Assembly (NCBI RefSeq): GCF_002294725.1
Contig: NZ_NSFT01000001.1
Coordinates: 868,001 to 932,000 of the forward strand
Length of the DNA stretch: 64,000 bases
Source: Mesorhizobium sp. WSM4313
GTDB lineage: Bacteria; Pseudomonadota; Alphaproteobacteria; Rhizobiales; Rhizobiaceae
Reading direction: 5' to 3'
Both the position numbers and the translations under genes were made by a program. Numbering within the stretch: position 1 is the first letter of the stretch; each line of letters opens with the position of its first letter. Positions 29,223 to 38,272 of the stretch are shown piece after piece. The notes below the pieces were generated by a model. That model did no database searches and was not told the DNA's origin. It saw only the letters and a program-made list of their open reading frames with translations.

Positions 29223-30632
29223 ATGACGACAGCCAAAGACATCATGAAGCAGATCAAGGACAACGACGTGAAATTCGTCGACCTGCGCTTCACCGATCCG
29301 CGGGGCAAGCTGCAACATGTGACGATGGATGTCGTCGAGGTGGAGGAAGACATGTTCGCCGACGGCGTCATGTTCGACGGCTCCTCGATCGCCGGCTGGA
29401 AGGCGATCAACGAGTCCGACATGGTGCTGATGCCGGACACGGATACCGTCCATATGGATCCGTTCTTCGCCCAGTCGACCATGGTCATCCTGTGCGACAT
29501 CCTCGATCCGATTTCAGGCGAGGCTTATAACCGCGATCCGCGCGGCACCGCCAAGAAGGCCGAGGCCTACATGAAGGCGGAAGGCATCGGCGACACCATC
29601 TATGTCGGTCCCGAGGCCGAGTTCTTCGTGTTCGACGACGTCAAGTACAAGGCCGATCCCTACAACACCGGCTTCCGTCTCGACTCGACCGAACTGCCCT
29701 CCAACGACGACACCGACTACGAGACCGGCAATCTCGGCCACCGTCCGCGCATCAAGGGCGGCTATTTCCCGGTGCCGCCGATCGATTCCTGCCAGGACAT
29801 GCGTTCCGAGATGCTGACCGTGCTCGCCGAAATGGGCGTGCGCGTCGAAAAGCACCACCACGAGGTCGCCGCCGCGCAGCACGAGCTCGGCATCAAGTTC
29901 GACACGCTGGTGCGCAACGCCGACAAGATGCTGATCTACAAGTATGTCGTGCACCAGGTCGCCAACGCCTACGGCAAGACAGCCACCTTCATGCCGAAGC
30001 CGGTGTTCGGCGACAACGGCTCGGGCATGCACGTCCACCAGTCGATCTGGAAGGGCGGCAAGCCGACCTTCGCCGGCAACGAATATGCCGGCCTGTCGGA
30101 GAGCTGCCTCTATTACATCGGCGGCATCATCAAGCACGCCAAGGCGATCAACGCCTTCACCAACCCGCTGACCAACTCCTACAAGCGTCTGGTGCCGGGC
30201 TATGAGGCGCCGGTGCTGCTCGCCTATTCGGCGCGCAACCGCTCGGCTTCCTGCCGCATTCCGTTCGGCAACTCGCCAAAGTCGAAGCGCGTCGAGGTCC
30301 GCTTCCCCGATCCGGGCGCGAACCCCTATCTCGGTTTCGCCGCTATGTTGATGGCCGGCCTCGATGGCATCAAGAACAAGATCCACCCCGGACAGCCGAT
30401 GGACAAGGATCTCTACGACCTGCCGCCGAAGGAGCTGAAGAAGATCCCGACCGTCTGCGGCTCGCTGCGCGAAGCCCTGCAGAACCTCGACAAGGACCGC
30501 GGCTTCCTGAAAGCCGGCGGCGTCTTCGACGACGATCAGATCGACAGCTATATCGAGCTCAAGATGGCCGAGGTCATGCGCTTCGAAATGACCCCGCACC
30601 CGGTCGAGTACGACATGTACTATTCGGTCTAA
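29223..30632 (+). CDS. glnA: Glutamine synthetase type I
   Basis: 469 residues, dodecameric GSI-beta type; makes glutamine from glutamate, ammonia and ATP. Seen are [18 protein letters not shown] (residues about 50-67), [12 protein letters not shown], the ATP motif [18 protein letters not shown], and the Tyr398 of [11 protein letters not shown], the adenylylation site of this class. It forms an operon with glnB under a sigma-54 promoter, and a strong terminator follows. Confidence 0.98.
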   Translation: MTTAKDIMKQIKDNDVKFVDLRFTDPRGKLQHVTMDVVEVEEDMFADGVMFDGSSIAGWKAINESDMVLMPDTDTVHMDPFFAQSTMVILCDILDPISGEAYNRDPRGTAKKAEAYMKAEGIGDTIYVGPEAEFFVFDDVKYKADPYNTGFRLDSTELPSNDDTDYETGNLGHRPRIKGGYFPVPPIDSCQDMRSEMLTVLAEMGVRVEKHHHEVAAAQHELGIKFDTLVRNADKMLIYKYVVHQVANAYGKTATFMPKPVFGDNGSGMHVHQSIWKGGKPTFAGNEYAGLSESCLYYIGGIIKHAKAINAFTNPLTNSYKRLVPGYEAPVLLAYSARNRSASCRIPFGNSPKSKRVEVRFPDPGANPYLGFAAMLMAGLDGIKNKIHPGQPMDKDLYDLPPKELKKIPTVCGSLREALQNLDKDRGFLKAGGVFDDDQIDSYIELKMAEVMRFEMTPHPVEYDMYYSV

Positions 30633-30656
30633 ACTTCTGATCGGATAGAAAATTCT

Positions 30657-30689
30657 GCCCTTGGAAGGCACTCCCTTCCAAGGGCTTTT
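30657..30689 (+). terminator. Rho-independent terminator of glnBA
   Basis: GCCCTTGGAAGG and CCTTCCAAGGGC form a 12-bp perfect stem with a five-base loop, then TTTT. It lies 24 bases after the glnA stop. Confidence 0.92.
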
Positions 30690-30696
30690 CATTTCT

Positions 30697-30870
30697 GAAG
30701 ACGGGCTTTCGAGCCGGCGCGGCGCGTGCCGGCCGGGCTCGCGCACCGGCACCGCCGGCTGCTCGCATTTCTCCGGCGACATCTTCCTCGCCTTGGTCAA
30801 CAACGACGGGAACCGCACGCCCGCCCTGCCGCACGCCAAGATGGTGGCAGCGCTCAAATCGCGTGCGTGA
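30697..30870 (+). pseudogene. Relic of a P1-type (S58, DmpA-like) aminopeptidase gene
   Basis: After the glnA terminator a frame of about 55 codons encodes RTGTAGCSHFSGDIFLALVN, close to the conserved GRTGT...SGDIFLAFSTAN region that lies in the later half of P1/S58 aminopeptidases. The piece runs straight after a terminator, lacks a start, the N-terminal half, the catalytic Ser region and the C-terminal 100 residues. It is read as a decayed remnant left between glnA and glnII. Identity comes from remembered family motifs, not a search. Confidence 0.45.
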
Positions 30871-30922
30871 TTGCCGCCTGACGGTGGCGGCAGACTGGCC
30901 TGTATTGCCGGCTCTCCCATGC

Positions 30923-30955
30923 AAAAAGCCCCAGCGGGTTTCCGCTGGGGCTTTT
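30923..30955. terminator. Bidirectional terminator downstream of glnII
   Basis: GCCCCAGCGG and CCGCTGGGGC form a 10-bp perfect stem with a 4-base loop, flanked by AAAAA on the left and TTTT on the right. It serves glnII on the minus strand and would stop anything reading in from the left. Confidence 0.88.
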
Positions 30956-31002
30956 CTAGCGTGCCCATCGCGCCAGGGGCCTGCGCCCTGGCAAGCGAGG
31001 AA

Positions 31003-32040
31003 TCAGGCGGCGGCCGAAACCGCGGCGGTCGAAACCTGCGAGATCGTCTTCAGCACCTGCGAGGCGATCTGGTAGGGGTCGCCCTGCGAGTTCGGGCGAC
31101 GGTCTTCCAGGTAGCCCTTGTAGTCGTTCTTGACGAAGGAGTGCGGCACGCGGATCGAAGCGCCGCGGTCGGCGACACCGTAGGAGAACTTGTTCCACGG
31201 CGCGGTTTCGTGCTTGCCGGTCAGGCGCTTGTCGTTGTCCGGGCCGTAGACCGCGATATGATCCATCAGGTTCTTGTCGAACTGCGCCATCAGCGCCTCG
31301 AAATAGGCCTTGCCGCCGACTTCACGCATGTACTTGGTCGAGAAGTTGCAGTGCATGCCCGAGCCGTTCCAGTCGGTGTCGCCGAGCGGCTTGCAGTGGA
31401 ACTCGATGTCGATGCCGTATTTTTCGGTCAGACGCAGCAGCAGGTAGCGCGCCATCCAGATCTGGTCGGCGGCCTTCTTGGAGCCCTTGCCGAAAATCTG
31501 GAATTCCCACTGGCCCTTGGCCACTTCGGCGTTGATGCCTTCATGGTTGATGCCGGCGGCGAGGCAAAGGTCGAGATGTTCCTCGACGATCTGGCGGGCG
31601 ACATCGCCGACGTTCTTGTAGCCAACGCCGGTGTAATACGGACCTTGCGGGGCCGGGTAGCCGCTCTCGGGGAAGCCAAGCGGACGGCCGTCCTTGTAGA
31701 AGAAATATTCCTGCTCGAAGCCGAACCAGGCATCCTCGTCGTCGAGGATGGTCGCGCGGCTGTTGGATTCATGCGGAGTGACGCCATCGGGCATCATGAC
31801 TTCGCACATGACCAGAATGCCGTTGGTGCGGGCCGGGTCCGGATAAAGCGCGACCGGCTTCAGCACGCAATCGGAGCTGCGGCCCTCGGCCTGGTTCGTG
31901 GAGGAACCATCGAAGCCCCATAGCGGCAACTGCTCGAGCGTCGGGAACTCGGCGAATTCCTTGATCTGGGTCTTGCCGCGCAGATTGGGGACCGGTGTGT
32001 AGCCGTCGAGCCAGATATACTCGAGCTTGTATTTGGTCAT
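31003..32040 (-). CDS. glnII: Glutamine synthetase type II (eukaryote-like)
   Basis: 345 residues, octameric GSII, found in rhizobia beside GSI. The start KYKLEYIWLDGYTPVPNLRG is typical, then WGFDGSSTNQAEG (substrate), GFEQEYFFYKDG (metal Glu), WNGSGMHCNFSTKYMRE (ATP) and DRGASIRVPHSF. ATG 32040 has an AGAGG site, and a sigma-54 promoter lies about 80-95 bases upstream. In rhizobia glnII is NtrC-activated and unadenylylated. It converges on glnBA. Confidence 0.97.
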   Translation of the reverse strand: MTKYKLEYIWLDGYTPVPNLRGKTQIKEFAEFPTLEQLPLWGFDGSSTNQAEGRSSDCVLKPVALYPDPARTNGILVMCEVMMPDGVTPHESNSRATILDDEDAWFGFEQEYFFYKDGRPLGFPESGYPAPQGPYYTGVGYKNVGDVARQIVEEHLDLCLAAGINHEGINAEVAKGQWEFQIFGKGSKKAADQIWMARYLLLRLTEKYGIDIEFHCKPLGDTDWNGSGMHCNFSTKYMREVGGKAYFEALMAQFDKNLMDHIAVYGPDNDKRLTGKHETAPWNKFSYGVADRGASIRVPHSFVKNDYKGYLEDRRPNSQGDPYQIASQVLKTISQVSTAAVSAAA

Positions 32041-32350
32041 TCTAGAGCCTCTCGTTGCTTGATCACCGCCAAATGGTGGCGACGCTCGGCCGGCTCGAGC
32101 CGGCCTGCCGACGGTCAAAAAGCAATTCGTATGCCACTCGGCCTTCGCGGGGTGCGGCAAAATGGCCATGGCAACGCTTTGATTTTGTTGAGCCGTCTCA
32201 GCAATGCGACTGGATCGTTCAGGTGCCGGTTTTGCTTATAAAATAGGCATTTACTGATCTTTTTGTAAGCATATTGCCTAAAGGAATCGCAGGACATATT
32301 TTGATGGGAAGGTGAATCGGTACGCTCCTGAAAAGGCGAGGAGATCGGCA
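32041..32350. other. 310-base gap between glnII and a small gene
   Basis: Besides the sigma-54 promoter, the right half is unusually A/T-rich for this genome (32230-32310). It has nested inverted repeats: GCTTA (32234-32238) with TAAGC (32266-32270), and TAGGCA (32244-32249) with TGCCTA (32275-32280). This may hold activator sites for glnII and/or the promoter of the 64-residue gene at 32351. No clear NtrC consensus pair was found. Confidence 0.5.
32122..32136 (-). promoter_or_regulatory. Sigma-54 promoter of glnII
   Basis: Read on the minus strand it is TGGCATA-CGAA-TTGCT, with the invariant GG and GC exactly ten bases apart and only two weak-position differences from consensus. Start of transcription is expected near 32110, giving a leader of about 70 bases. 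Confidence 0.75.
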
Positions 32351-32545
32351 ATGCAAGTTACGCCATCGCGGCCGTCGGCAAAAGTCCTGCTGTTCCCGCT
32401 CGCAGCACGCAAGTCTGCCTCAAATTTAGGCGCCAAGGCCAAATTCGCGGCAGAACTTGCAGCGCTTCGCGGCGCGCACGCCGACTTCGACGGCTGGTAC
32501 CACGAAGCGGCGATCGAGGAAGAGAACCAGCAGCGCAAGAGCTGA
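32351..32545 (+). CDS. Small protein, 64 residues, unknown function (possibly DUF6074-like)
   Basis: ATG 32351 has GAGGAG seven bases upstream, and a strong terminator follows the stop. The product starts MQVTPSRPSAKVLLFPLAAR, has a middle helix rich in Ala and Lys, then HADFDGWYHEAAIEEE with a polar tail. The short LFPLAxR start is shared with small rhizobial proteins I know as DUF6074-like, but the match is loose. It is presumably cytoplasmic. It lies next to the glutamine synthetase block without a visible functional link. Confidence 0.65.
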   Translation: MQVTPSRPSAKVLLFPLAARKSASNLGAKAKFAAELAALRGAHADFDGWYHEAAIEEENQQRKS

Positions 32546-32568
32546 CCGCTTTCTTCCAATTGGGCATG

Positions 32569-32602
32569 AAAAAACCCGGCGTGATCGCTCACGCCGGGCT
32601 TT
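32569..32602. terminator. Bidirectional terminator between the 64-residue gene and the MHS transporter
   Basis: CCCGGCGTGA and TCACGCCGGG form a 10-bp perfect stem with a 4-base loop, preceded by AAAAAA and followed by CTTTC. It serves both converging genes. Confidence 0.85.
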
Positions 32603-32626
32603 CTGTTTGAGCGGGATGACCCGGGG

Positions 32627-34516
32627 TCATTCCTTGGCGTGCAGGTCTGTGCCGAGCGTATCCCTGACGAAGATCATGCCGATGATAAGCGACATTGCCG
32701 CGATGATAACCGGGTACCAGAGACCGTAGTAGATATCGCCCTTGTAGGCGCTGAGCGCGAACACCGTTGCCGGCAGCAGACCGCCGAACCAGCCATTGCC
32801 GATGTGGTAAGGCAGCGACATGCCGGTGTAGCGGATGCGGGTCGGGAACATCTCGACCAGGATCGCGGCGATCGGTCCATAGACCATGGTGACGAACAGC
32901 ACCAGGATGAACAGGATGCCGATCGTCAGCGGCCAGTTGATGGCTGCCGGATCGGCAGTCATGGCGAACGGACCGCCGCCCGGGATGTTGTAGACGGTGA
33001 CTTCCGGCGCACCAGCCGCCTCGTCCTTGGTCAGCAGCTTGTCGGCGATCGCCTTGTCGACCGGAACCGTCGCCTTTTCGCCGCCGCGGATGGCCGCGGC
33101 ATCGAGCTTGAGTTCGGGATTCGCCGCGATGAAGGCGTCGAGCTTCTGGTCCGGAACCTTGGCCGCGGCGCGCTTCAGCGGATAGCCGCCGTCCCGCAGC
33201 GCCATGTTCACCGCTTTCTGGAAGGCCGCCTCCTTGGCCTTGGCCTGATCGCCAGCGGCAACGGCATCATAGGACGCCACCGTCTCGTTGCCGATCTTGA
33301 CCGTGGCAGCCGTGCCGGGCGCTGCCGTCGCAACGACGTCGTAAGGCACCGAGTTCTTGGTCAGGAACGACGTCGCGATATCACAGGACGTCGTGAACTT
33401 CGCCGTGCCGACAGGATTGAACTGGAACTTGCAGTCGCCGGGCGCCGCCGTCACCGTCGCGCGGGTGTTCTGCTGCGCGGTGGCCAGAGCCGGATTGGCG
33501 GCCCAGGTCAGAGCCTTGAACAGCGGGAAGGTGCAGACGATGCCCAACGCAAGGCCTGCCATGATGATGGGCTTACGGCCGATCTTGTCCGACAGCCAGC
33601 CGAACACGACGAAGAAGATCGAGCCGACGGCCAGCGCGATAGCGATCATGACGTTGACCGACCATGCGTCGACCTTCAGCACGTTCTGCAGGAAGAACAG
33701 GGCGTAGAACTGCCCGTTGTACCAGATCACGGCCTGGCCGGCGGTAAGGCCGAGCAGCGCCAGAAGGGCGATCTTGGCGTTCTTCCACTGACCGAAAGCT
33801 TCCGTTAACGGCGCCTTGGAGCCCTTACCTTCCTCCTTCATGCGCTGGAAGGTCGGCGACTCCGAAAGCGACAGCCGGATCCAGATCGAGATGGCGAGCA
33901 GCAGGAACGAGACGATGAAGGGGATGCGCCAACCCCAACTGGCGTAGGTCTCCTTGCTGAGCGAGCCCTGGACGATCAGGATGACGATCAGCGACAGGAA
34001 CAGGCCGAGCGTCGCCGTGGTCTGGATCCAGGATGTGTAGTAGCCGCGTCGGTCGTCCGGCGCGTGTTCGGCGACGTAGGTCGCGGCACCGCCATACTCG
34101 CCGCCAAGCGCAAGGCCCTGCAGCATGCGCAGCCCGATCAGGATCACGGGCGCCGCGATGCCCCAGCTGGCATAGCCGGGCAGCAGGCCCACCAGGAAGG
34201 TGGACAGGCCCATGATCGTCATAGTGACGAGGAAGGTGTATTTGCGGCCGACGAGATCGCCGATGCGGCCAAACACGAGCGCGCCGAACGGACGCACAAG
34301 GAAGCCGGCGGCAAAGGCCAGCAGCGCGAAGATGTTGCGCGTCGCTTCGGGAATCGCCGGGCTGAAGAAGGTCGAGCCGATGAAGGCGGCCAGCGAGCCG
34401 TAGAGATAGAAATCATACCACTCGAAAACGGTACCGAGCGAGGAGGCGAAGATGACCTTCTTCTCCTCCCGCGTCATGCCGCGGCTGGTTCCGCCGGCGG
34501 TCGAAGCCATTGCCAT
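32627..34516 (-). CDS. MHS-type MFS transporter with a large periplasmic insert
   Basis: 629 residues. The N-terminal half is a normal metabolite:H+ symporter (MHS) of the ProP/ShiA type: SSLGTVFEWYDFYLYGSLA, then FGRIGDLVGRKYTF and LRMLQGLALGGEYGGAA. The inner repeat GWLSDKIGRKPIIM precedes TM9. Between TM9 and TM10 lies an insert of about 185 residues (340-525) with two Cys (CKFQF, SCDIA), Ala/Lys-rich and without membrane spans; it should face the periplasm. The last three spans follow. Family members usually have 420-550 residues. GGGAGGA lies before ATG 34516. Substrate is unknown; organic acids or betaines are likely for the family. Confidence 0.88.
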   Translation of the reverse strand: MAMASTAGGTSRGMTREEKKVIFASSLGTVFEWYDFYLYGSLAAFIGSTFFSPAIPEATRNIFALLAFAAGFLVRPFGALVFGRIGDLVGRKYTFLVTMTIMGLSTFLVGLLPGYASWGIAAPVILIGLRMLQGLALGGEYGGAATYVAEHAPDDRRGYYTSWIQTTATLGLFLSLIVILIVQGSLSKETYASWGWRIPFIVSFLLLAISIWIRLSLSESPTFQRMKEEGKGSKAPLTEAFGQWKNAKIALLALLGLTAGQAVIWYNGQFYALFFLQNVLKVDAWSVNVMIAIALAVGSIFFVVFGWLSDKIGRKPIIMAGLALGIVCTFPLFKALTWAANPALATAQQNTRATVTAAPGDCKFQFNPVGTAKFTTSCDIATSFLTKNSVPYDVVATAAPGTAATVKIGNETVASYDAVAAGDQAKAKEAAFQKAVNMALRDGGYPLKRAAAKVPDQKLDAFIAANPELKLDAAAIRGGEKATVPVDKAIADKLLTKDEAAGAPEVTVYNIPGGGPFAMTADPAAINWPLTIGILFILVLFVTMVYGPIAAILVEMFPTRIRYTGMSLPYHIGNGWFGGLLPATVFALSAYKGDIYYGLWYPVIIAAMSLIIGMIFVRDTLGTDLHAKE

Positions 34517-34797
34517 TGATATATCCTCCCGTGAGATCCCGTCTGTCCTCGATGGCTGCGCGCCACCGTCCGCGCTCCTGCGAACGCGGACTCAAAAACG
34601 CAGCCAACGAAGGAAAAATGACAGAAAGGGCGGGCGAAAGGCACCGCGACGATGGGATTATGACTTTGGTATTAGGTGCGCTGCGAAAGCTGAGTGCAGC
34701 ACTTGGAGCGGATCATTTCCGGCACCGGGCCGCAAATATCGCCGATCGAATGTGTCTTCTTGGAAAGGAAGCGTTTCTCAAGATGCATGGCCAAGCG

Positions 34798-35262
34798 TCA
34801 GCGATTGATCGCCACCGTCTCGTCGTTGATTATCCCAAGGCGTGCTTCAATCAATGCGATCTCGTCGGGCGCGTCGGCGCCAGAGGCCTCTATCTCCATG
34901 AAGAGTTGCTCGAAGCCACCCGGCGTCACTATTGCGAACATCTGCCCGGGCTCGTCGCCAATGTTTCGCCAACTGTGACGCACGTGAGGAGGCAAAACAA
35001 CGACGGCGCCTGGAGGGGCATCGAATTCCTCGTCACCACATTGGAAACGATAGATCCCGCGTATCACCCGAAAAACCTCGGTCTCTCGGGTGTGAGTGTG
35101 AGAGGCCGGGCCTTTCCCGGGTGGGGTGAAAGTTTCCCACATCCCGAATGCGCCGTTCGTCTCGGCGGCAGTGGCATGGATTACAACTTTTGCGCCATGG
35201 GGCGCTTTAGCCAGGCGCTCCCTGCCCGGCATTGAGGTTACCGCATTCCGAAAGTCTGACAT
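34798..35262 (-). CDS. Cupin domain protein
   Basis: 154 residues with one cupin beta-barrel. The first motif is HTHTRETEVFRVIRG (His, His, Glu metal ligands), and the second is PPHVRHSWRNIG with the last His. The C-terminal 35 residues are outside the barrel. Cytoplasmic. Function is unknown; it could be an enzyme or a small-molecule sensor. GGGGGG upstream of ATG 35262 is the ribosome site. It stands alone between the transporter and ATP12. Confidence 0.88.
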   Translation of the reverse strand: MSDFRNAVTSMPGRERLAKAPHGAKVVIHATAAETNGAFGMWETFTPPGKGPASHTHTRETEVFRVIRGIYRFQCGDEEFDAPPGAVVVLPPHVRHSWRNIGDEPGQMFAIVTPGGFEQLFMEIEASGADAPDEIALIEARLGIINDETVAINR

Positions 35263-35375
35263 TGCCGCCCCCCGATTGCGCGGCGAATAATAGCATAGGA
35301 TCGGTTGCCGGATAGCTGTCAGTGGCCAAGCGGTATTCTGAACGGAACCCGTTGTGCGGCGTTCCTGAAGTTACT

Positions 35376-36167
35376 TTAGCCCTGCAGCGCCTCGAGCAGG
35401 CTGACCGCCGCCATCATGTCGCGCTTGCGCGCCGAGCGGCGCGCCAGGGCCTCAGCATCCTGGCCCCAATGCTCGATCTGCCAGTCCTCGTCGACATGGC
35501 CGGCCGCCCAGGCTTCCTCGGCGTCGAGCTCGCCGAAATCGACAGCCAGCGCGAGCAGCGCCGAACCGGTCAGCGCGGTCATGACATGGATGGCGGCCAG
35601 CCGCAGCGGTTCCGAGCGCTGGCCAAGATGCGCGCCGAGAACGGCGATGGTCTCGCGGGGCTGCTCGACATGGACGACGCCTTCGGCAAGGTTGAAGCGT
35701 GCGCCGAGATGGCCGCGCGCCCAGTCCAGCACCGGGTCCCAATGCTTGTTCTGGCGATCGACCAGGCCTTGCGGGCCGTCGGCGCGGTAGCAAAGAAGAT
35801 CGGACGAGGCGAAGCGCAGGATATCTTCGAGCACCGCCTGCGGATCGGAGGCGACGCCGTCGATGGCGGTGTTCACCAGCCGCATGATAGGCATTGTCAC
35901 GGGATCAATGACTTCGCCTTGCGCGCTGAATTCAGCGGCCACAAGTGCTGCAGCCTTTTCGGTCGGCAGCACCATCACAACCTTGCCCGGCGTGCGCACG
36001 GGGCGGCCGTCCAGATGAACGGCAAAGCCATTCTCGACAGGAGCCACCGAAACAGCCTTGTAGAAACGCTTCGGCAGCGGCGTCTTCATCTGGATCTGGG
36101 CGCGGCGCACAGGATCGGGATCCGAAAGCAGCTTACCGGCTTCGAGGTCTTCGAGGATGTCGCGCAT
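35376..36167 (-). CDS. ATP12 family F1-ATPase assembly chaperone
   Basis: 263 residues. Alphaproteobacterial homologue of the mitochondrial ATP12, which binds F1-alpha during assembly of ATP synthase. The N-terminal RFYKAVSVAPVENGFAVHLD and RPVRTPGK are hallmarks, as are VAAEFSAQGEVIDP, MPIMRLVNTAID, and SSDLLCYRADGPQGLV in the middle. The start AAGGAG-N6-ATG is strong. The usual neighbours in rhizobia are RluC and a HAD hydrolase; here a DMT transporter gene lies between it and rluC. Confidence 0.94.
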   Translation of the reverse strand: MRDILEDLEAGKLLSDPDPVRRAQIQMKTPLPKRFYKAVSVAPVENGFAVHLDGRPVRTPGKVVMVLPTEKAAALVAAEFSAQGEVIDPVTMPIMRLVNTAIDGVASDPQAVLEDILRFASSDLLCYRADGPQGLVDRQNKHWDPVLDWARGHLGARFNLAEGVVHVEQPRETIAVLGAHLGQRSEPLRLAAIHVMTALTGSALLALAVDFGELDAEEAWAAGHVDEDWQIEHWGQDAEALARRSARKRDMMAAVSLLEALQG

Positions 36168-36182
36168 GCCGAACTCCTTAAA

Positions 36183-36227
36183 GCAATTTGAGGAAAAGTG
36201 TGAAGCGGTTTTGCGTCCGCAATCGCG
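36183..36227. repeat. Diverged rhizobial intergenic repeat
   Basis: GCAATTTGAGG begins and CCGCAATCGCG ends a 45-base element with AAAAGTGTGAAGCGGTTTT in the middle, the core of a repeat type frequent in rhizobial genomes. It shares the GTGNNGCGGTTTT core with the copies at 19412 and 50385. It sits between the ATP12 and DMT genes. Confidence 0.55.
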
Positions 36228-36270
36228 TCAACATAAATCGATAGGGCAGCTTGCCGTTCCGCGAGCTGAT

Positions 36271-37188
36271 CTATGGTGTGGGTTGTCTGCGCGCCGGGCG
36301 ATTGACGATGATCAGCCCGGCGGCAATCAGGCCGAGCGCCAGGAAAATCCTGGTCGTCGGCAGCTCGCCCAACAGCACCGCGCCGCAAAGGACGCCGAAC
36401 ACCGGCGACAGAAAGGCGAAACTCGACAAGCCGGCCGCCGGATAGCGCGTGAGCAGCCAGAACCACAACACATAGGTGAAGGCGACGATATAGAAAGACT
36501 GGAACAGCAGCGCCAGTGTCGGCAGGACGGCAAGCGCGCGGATGGGCGGACCGGCGAAAGGCATCACCAGCAGGCCGACGACGGCGGCGCCGGCCAGCTG
36601 ATAGAGCAGCAGTTTCTCCGCGCGCGTCTCGACCAGCCTCGATCGTTTGATGACGATGCTTGTCGCTGCCCAGAGAATGCCCGAGCCGAGACTGAGCAGA
36701 TCGCCGGTCAGTGTCGCGCCGCTGCCGGCAGTGATGCCGTCGGAGAAGACCGCCGCCAGGCCGCAGAAGGCGAGAACAAGGCCACCGAGCTTGCGCGCAT
36801 TGATACGCTCGCCAAGCAGGAAATGTCCGCCGATCAGCACCCAGAACGGCATGGTGTTGACCAGGAGCGTGTTGCGGGCAACGGTCGTGTATTCGAGGCC
36901 GATATAGAGACACAGGAACTCGACGCCGAAGAGCACGCCGACGACGATACCGGCGGCCAGCGTCCGATCCGCTTCGAAGAGCTTGATGCCGCGCAGCCGG
37001 CACCAGGCGAACACGCAGGCTCCCCCGATGAGCGAACGTGCGATCGAGACGAAGACAGGGTCGTAGCCGGAGTATGACACCTTGGCGGCGACATAGTTCA
37101 GCCCCCAGGAAAAGGTCAGCCCGACCATAATGGCGGCTGCGGCCATATCGACTGCATCGCGTCTGTCCAATGCGGGGGCGACAGCCAA
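36271..37188 (-). CDS. DMT-superfamily transporter (EamA)
   Basis: 305 residues, ten predicted membrane segments in two EamA repeats. Recognisable pieces are GLTFSWGLNYVAAK at the start and LIGGACVFAWCRL, and RNTLLVNTMPFWVLIGGHFL in the first repeat, then SLGSGILWAATSIVIKR and SFAFLSPVFGVLCGAVLLGE in the second. Probably an exporter of small metabolites. A TTG start (37188) with GGAAG six bases upstream is chosen; it lies one base after the rluC stop. An ATG 42 bases downstream has a poorer site. Confidence 0.9.
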   Translation of the reverse strand: MAVAPALDRRDAVDMAAAAIMVGLTFSWGLNYVAAKVSYSGYDPVFVSIARSLIGGACVFAWCRLRGIKLFEADRTLAAGIVVGVLFGVEFLCLYIGLEYTTVARNTLLVNTMPFWVLIGGHFLLGERINARKLGGLVLAFCGLAAVFSDGITAGSGATLTGDLLSLGSGILWAATSIVIKRSRLVETRAEKLLLYQLAGAAVVGLLVMPFAGPPIRALAVLPTLALLFQSFYIVAFTYVLWFWLLTRYPAAGLSSFAFLSPVFGVLCGAVLLGELPTTRIFLALGLIAAGLIIVNRPARRQPTP

Positions 37189-37189
37189 G

Positions 37190-38170
37190 TCAGTCTTCCG
37201 CGCTCTGGTCGTCGAAGCCGATCAGGTTCCAGCTCTGGCGCATATGCGGCGGCATCGGCGCCGTGACGTCGATGACGCCGTGGTCCGGATGCGGGATGAT
37301 GATGCGGCGCGCATGCAGGTGCAGGCGGTTTTGAATGCCGCCCGGGAAATCCCAGTTGGTATCGGCCTCGAAATATTTTGGGTCGCCGATGATCGGGCAA
37401 CCTATGTAGGCGGCGTGAACGCGAAGCTGGTGCGTGCGGCCGGTATAGGGCTCCATCTCCAGCCAGGTCATCGTCTGCGCCGCCTGCTCGATGACACGGT
37501 AGTAGGAGACGGCGTGGTCGGCGCCCTTCTCGCCATGCGCAGCCACGCGCACGCGGTCGCCATCTTCCGTCGGCTCCTTGATCAGCCAGGTCGAGATCTT
37601 GTCCTCGCGCTTGGGCGGCACGCCCTTGACCAGCGCCCAGTAGGTTTTCTTGGTCTCGCGCGCGCGGAACGCCTCCGACAGCTTCATCGCCGCAAGACGG
37701 GTGCGGGCGACCACCAGCACGCCGGACGTGTCACGGTCGAGGCGGTGGACGAGGCGTGGCTTCTCGCCCTTCTTGTTGCGCCAGGCCTCCAGCATGTCGT
37801 CGACATTGCGGGTGACGCCGGAGCCGCCCTGCACGGCGAGCCCCGCCGGCTTGTTGAAGACGAAGACTTTCGAGTCCTCATGCAGAAGCATCTTGGCGAG
37901 CACGTCGGCATCGCCCTGGTTGCGGATCGAGTGGCCGGTGAGCGGCGCATCGCCCTTCTTATCGACGTCGAGCGGCGGAACGCGGACAGACTGGCCGGGC
38001 TCCACACGCGTGTCGGCCTTCACCCGGCCGCCATCGACCCGGATCTGCCCCGACCGAAGCAACTTCTGCAGATGGCCGAAGCCGAGGCCCGGATAATGGA
38101 CCTTGAACCAGCGGTCGAGCCGCATGCCCGCCTCACCGGCCTCAACCGTGATCTGTTCAACACCTGCCAT
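37190..38170 (-). CDS. rluC: 23S rRNA pseudouridine synthase, RluC/RluD family
   Basis: 326 residues. N-terminal S4 RNA-binding domain (residues 10-70, RLDRWFKVHYPGLGFGHLQK), then the catalytic RluA-type domain with HRLDRDTSGVLVVARTR (Asp in LDRDTSG) and PYTGRTHQLRVHAAYIG. It isomerises uridines in 23S rRNA; the exact site class (955/2504/2580 in E. coli RluC) is inferred. It is the first gene of a unit with the DMT transporter downstream. Confidence 0.93.
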   Translation of the reverse strand: MAGVEQITVEAGEAGMRLDRWFKVHYPGLGFGHLQKLLRSGQIRVDGGRVKADTRVEPGQSVRVPPLDVDKKGDAPLTGHSIRNQGDADVLAKMLLHEDSKVFVFNKPAGLAVQGGSGVTRNVDDMLEAWRNKKGEKPRLVHRLDRDTSGVLVVARTRLAAMKLSEAFRARETKKTYWALVKGVPPKREDKISTWLIKEPTEDGDRVRVAAHGEKGADHAVSYYRVIEQAAQTMTWLEMEPYTGRTHQLRVHAAYIGCPIIGDPKYFEADTNWDFPGGIQNRLHLHARRIIIPHPDHGVIDVTAPMPPHMRQSWNLIGFDDQSAED

Positions 38171-38272
38171 GACTTTGCTTTTCCATTCGAAAGCGGCGCC
38201 ATAGCACTAAGGCGGACAGGTTGCGAGCCAAAGGCCCAACAAAGCGCGATAATTACCCCAAACGTCGTCTGA

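Noticed and set aside
34517-34797. A small gene in the gap between the transporter and the cupin gene
   Set aside because: Frames here have no matching ribosome site and run into the cupin gene on the other strand.
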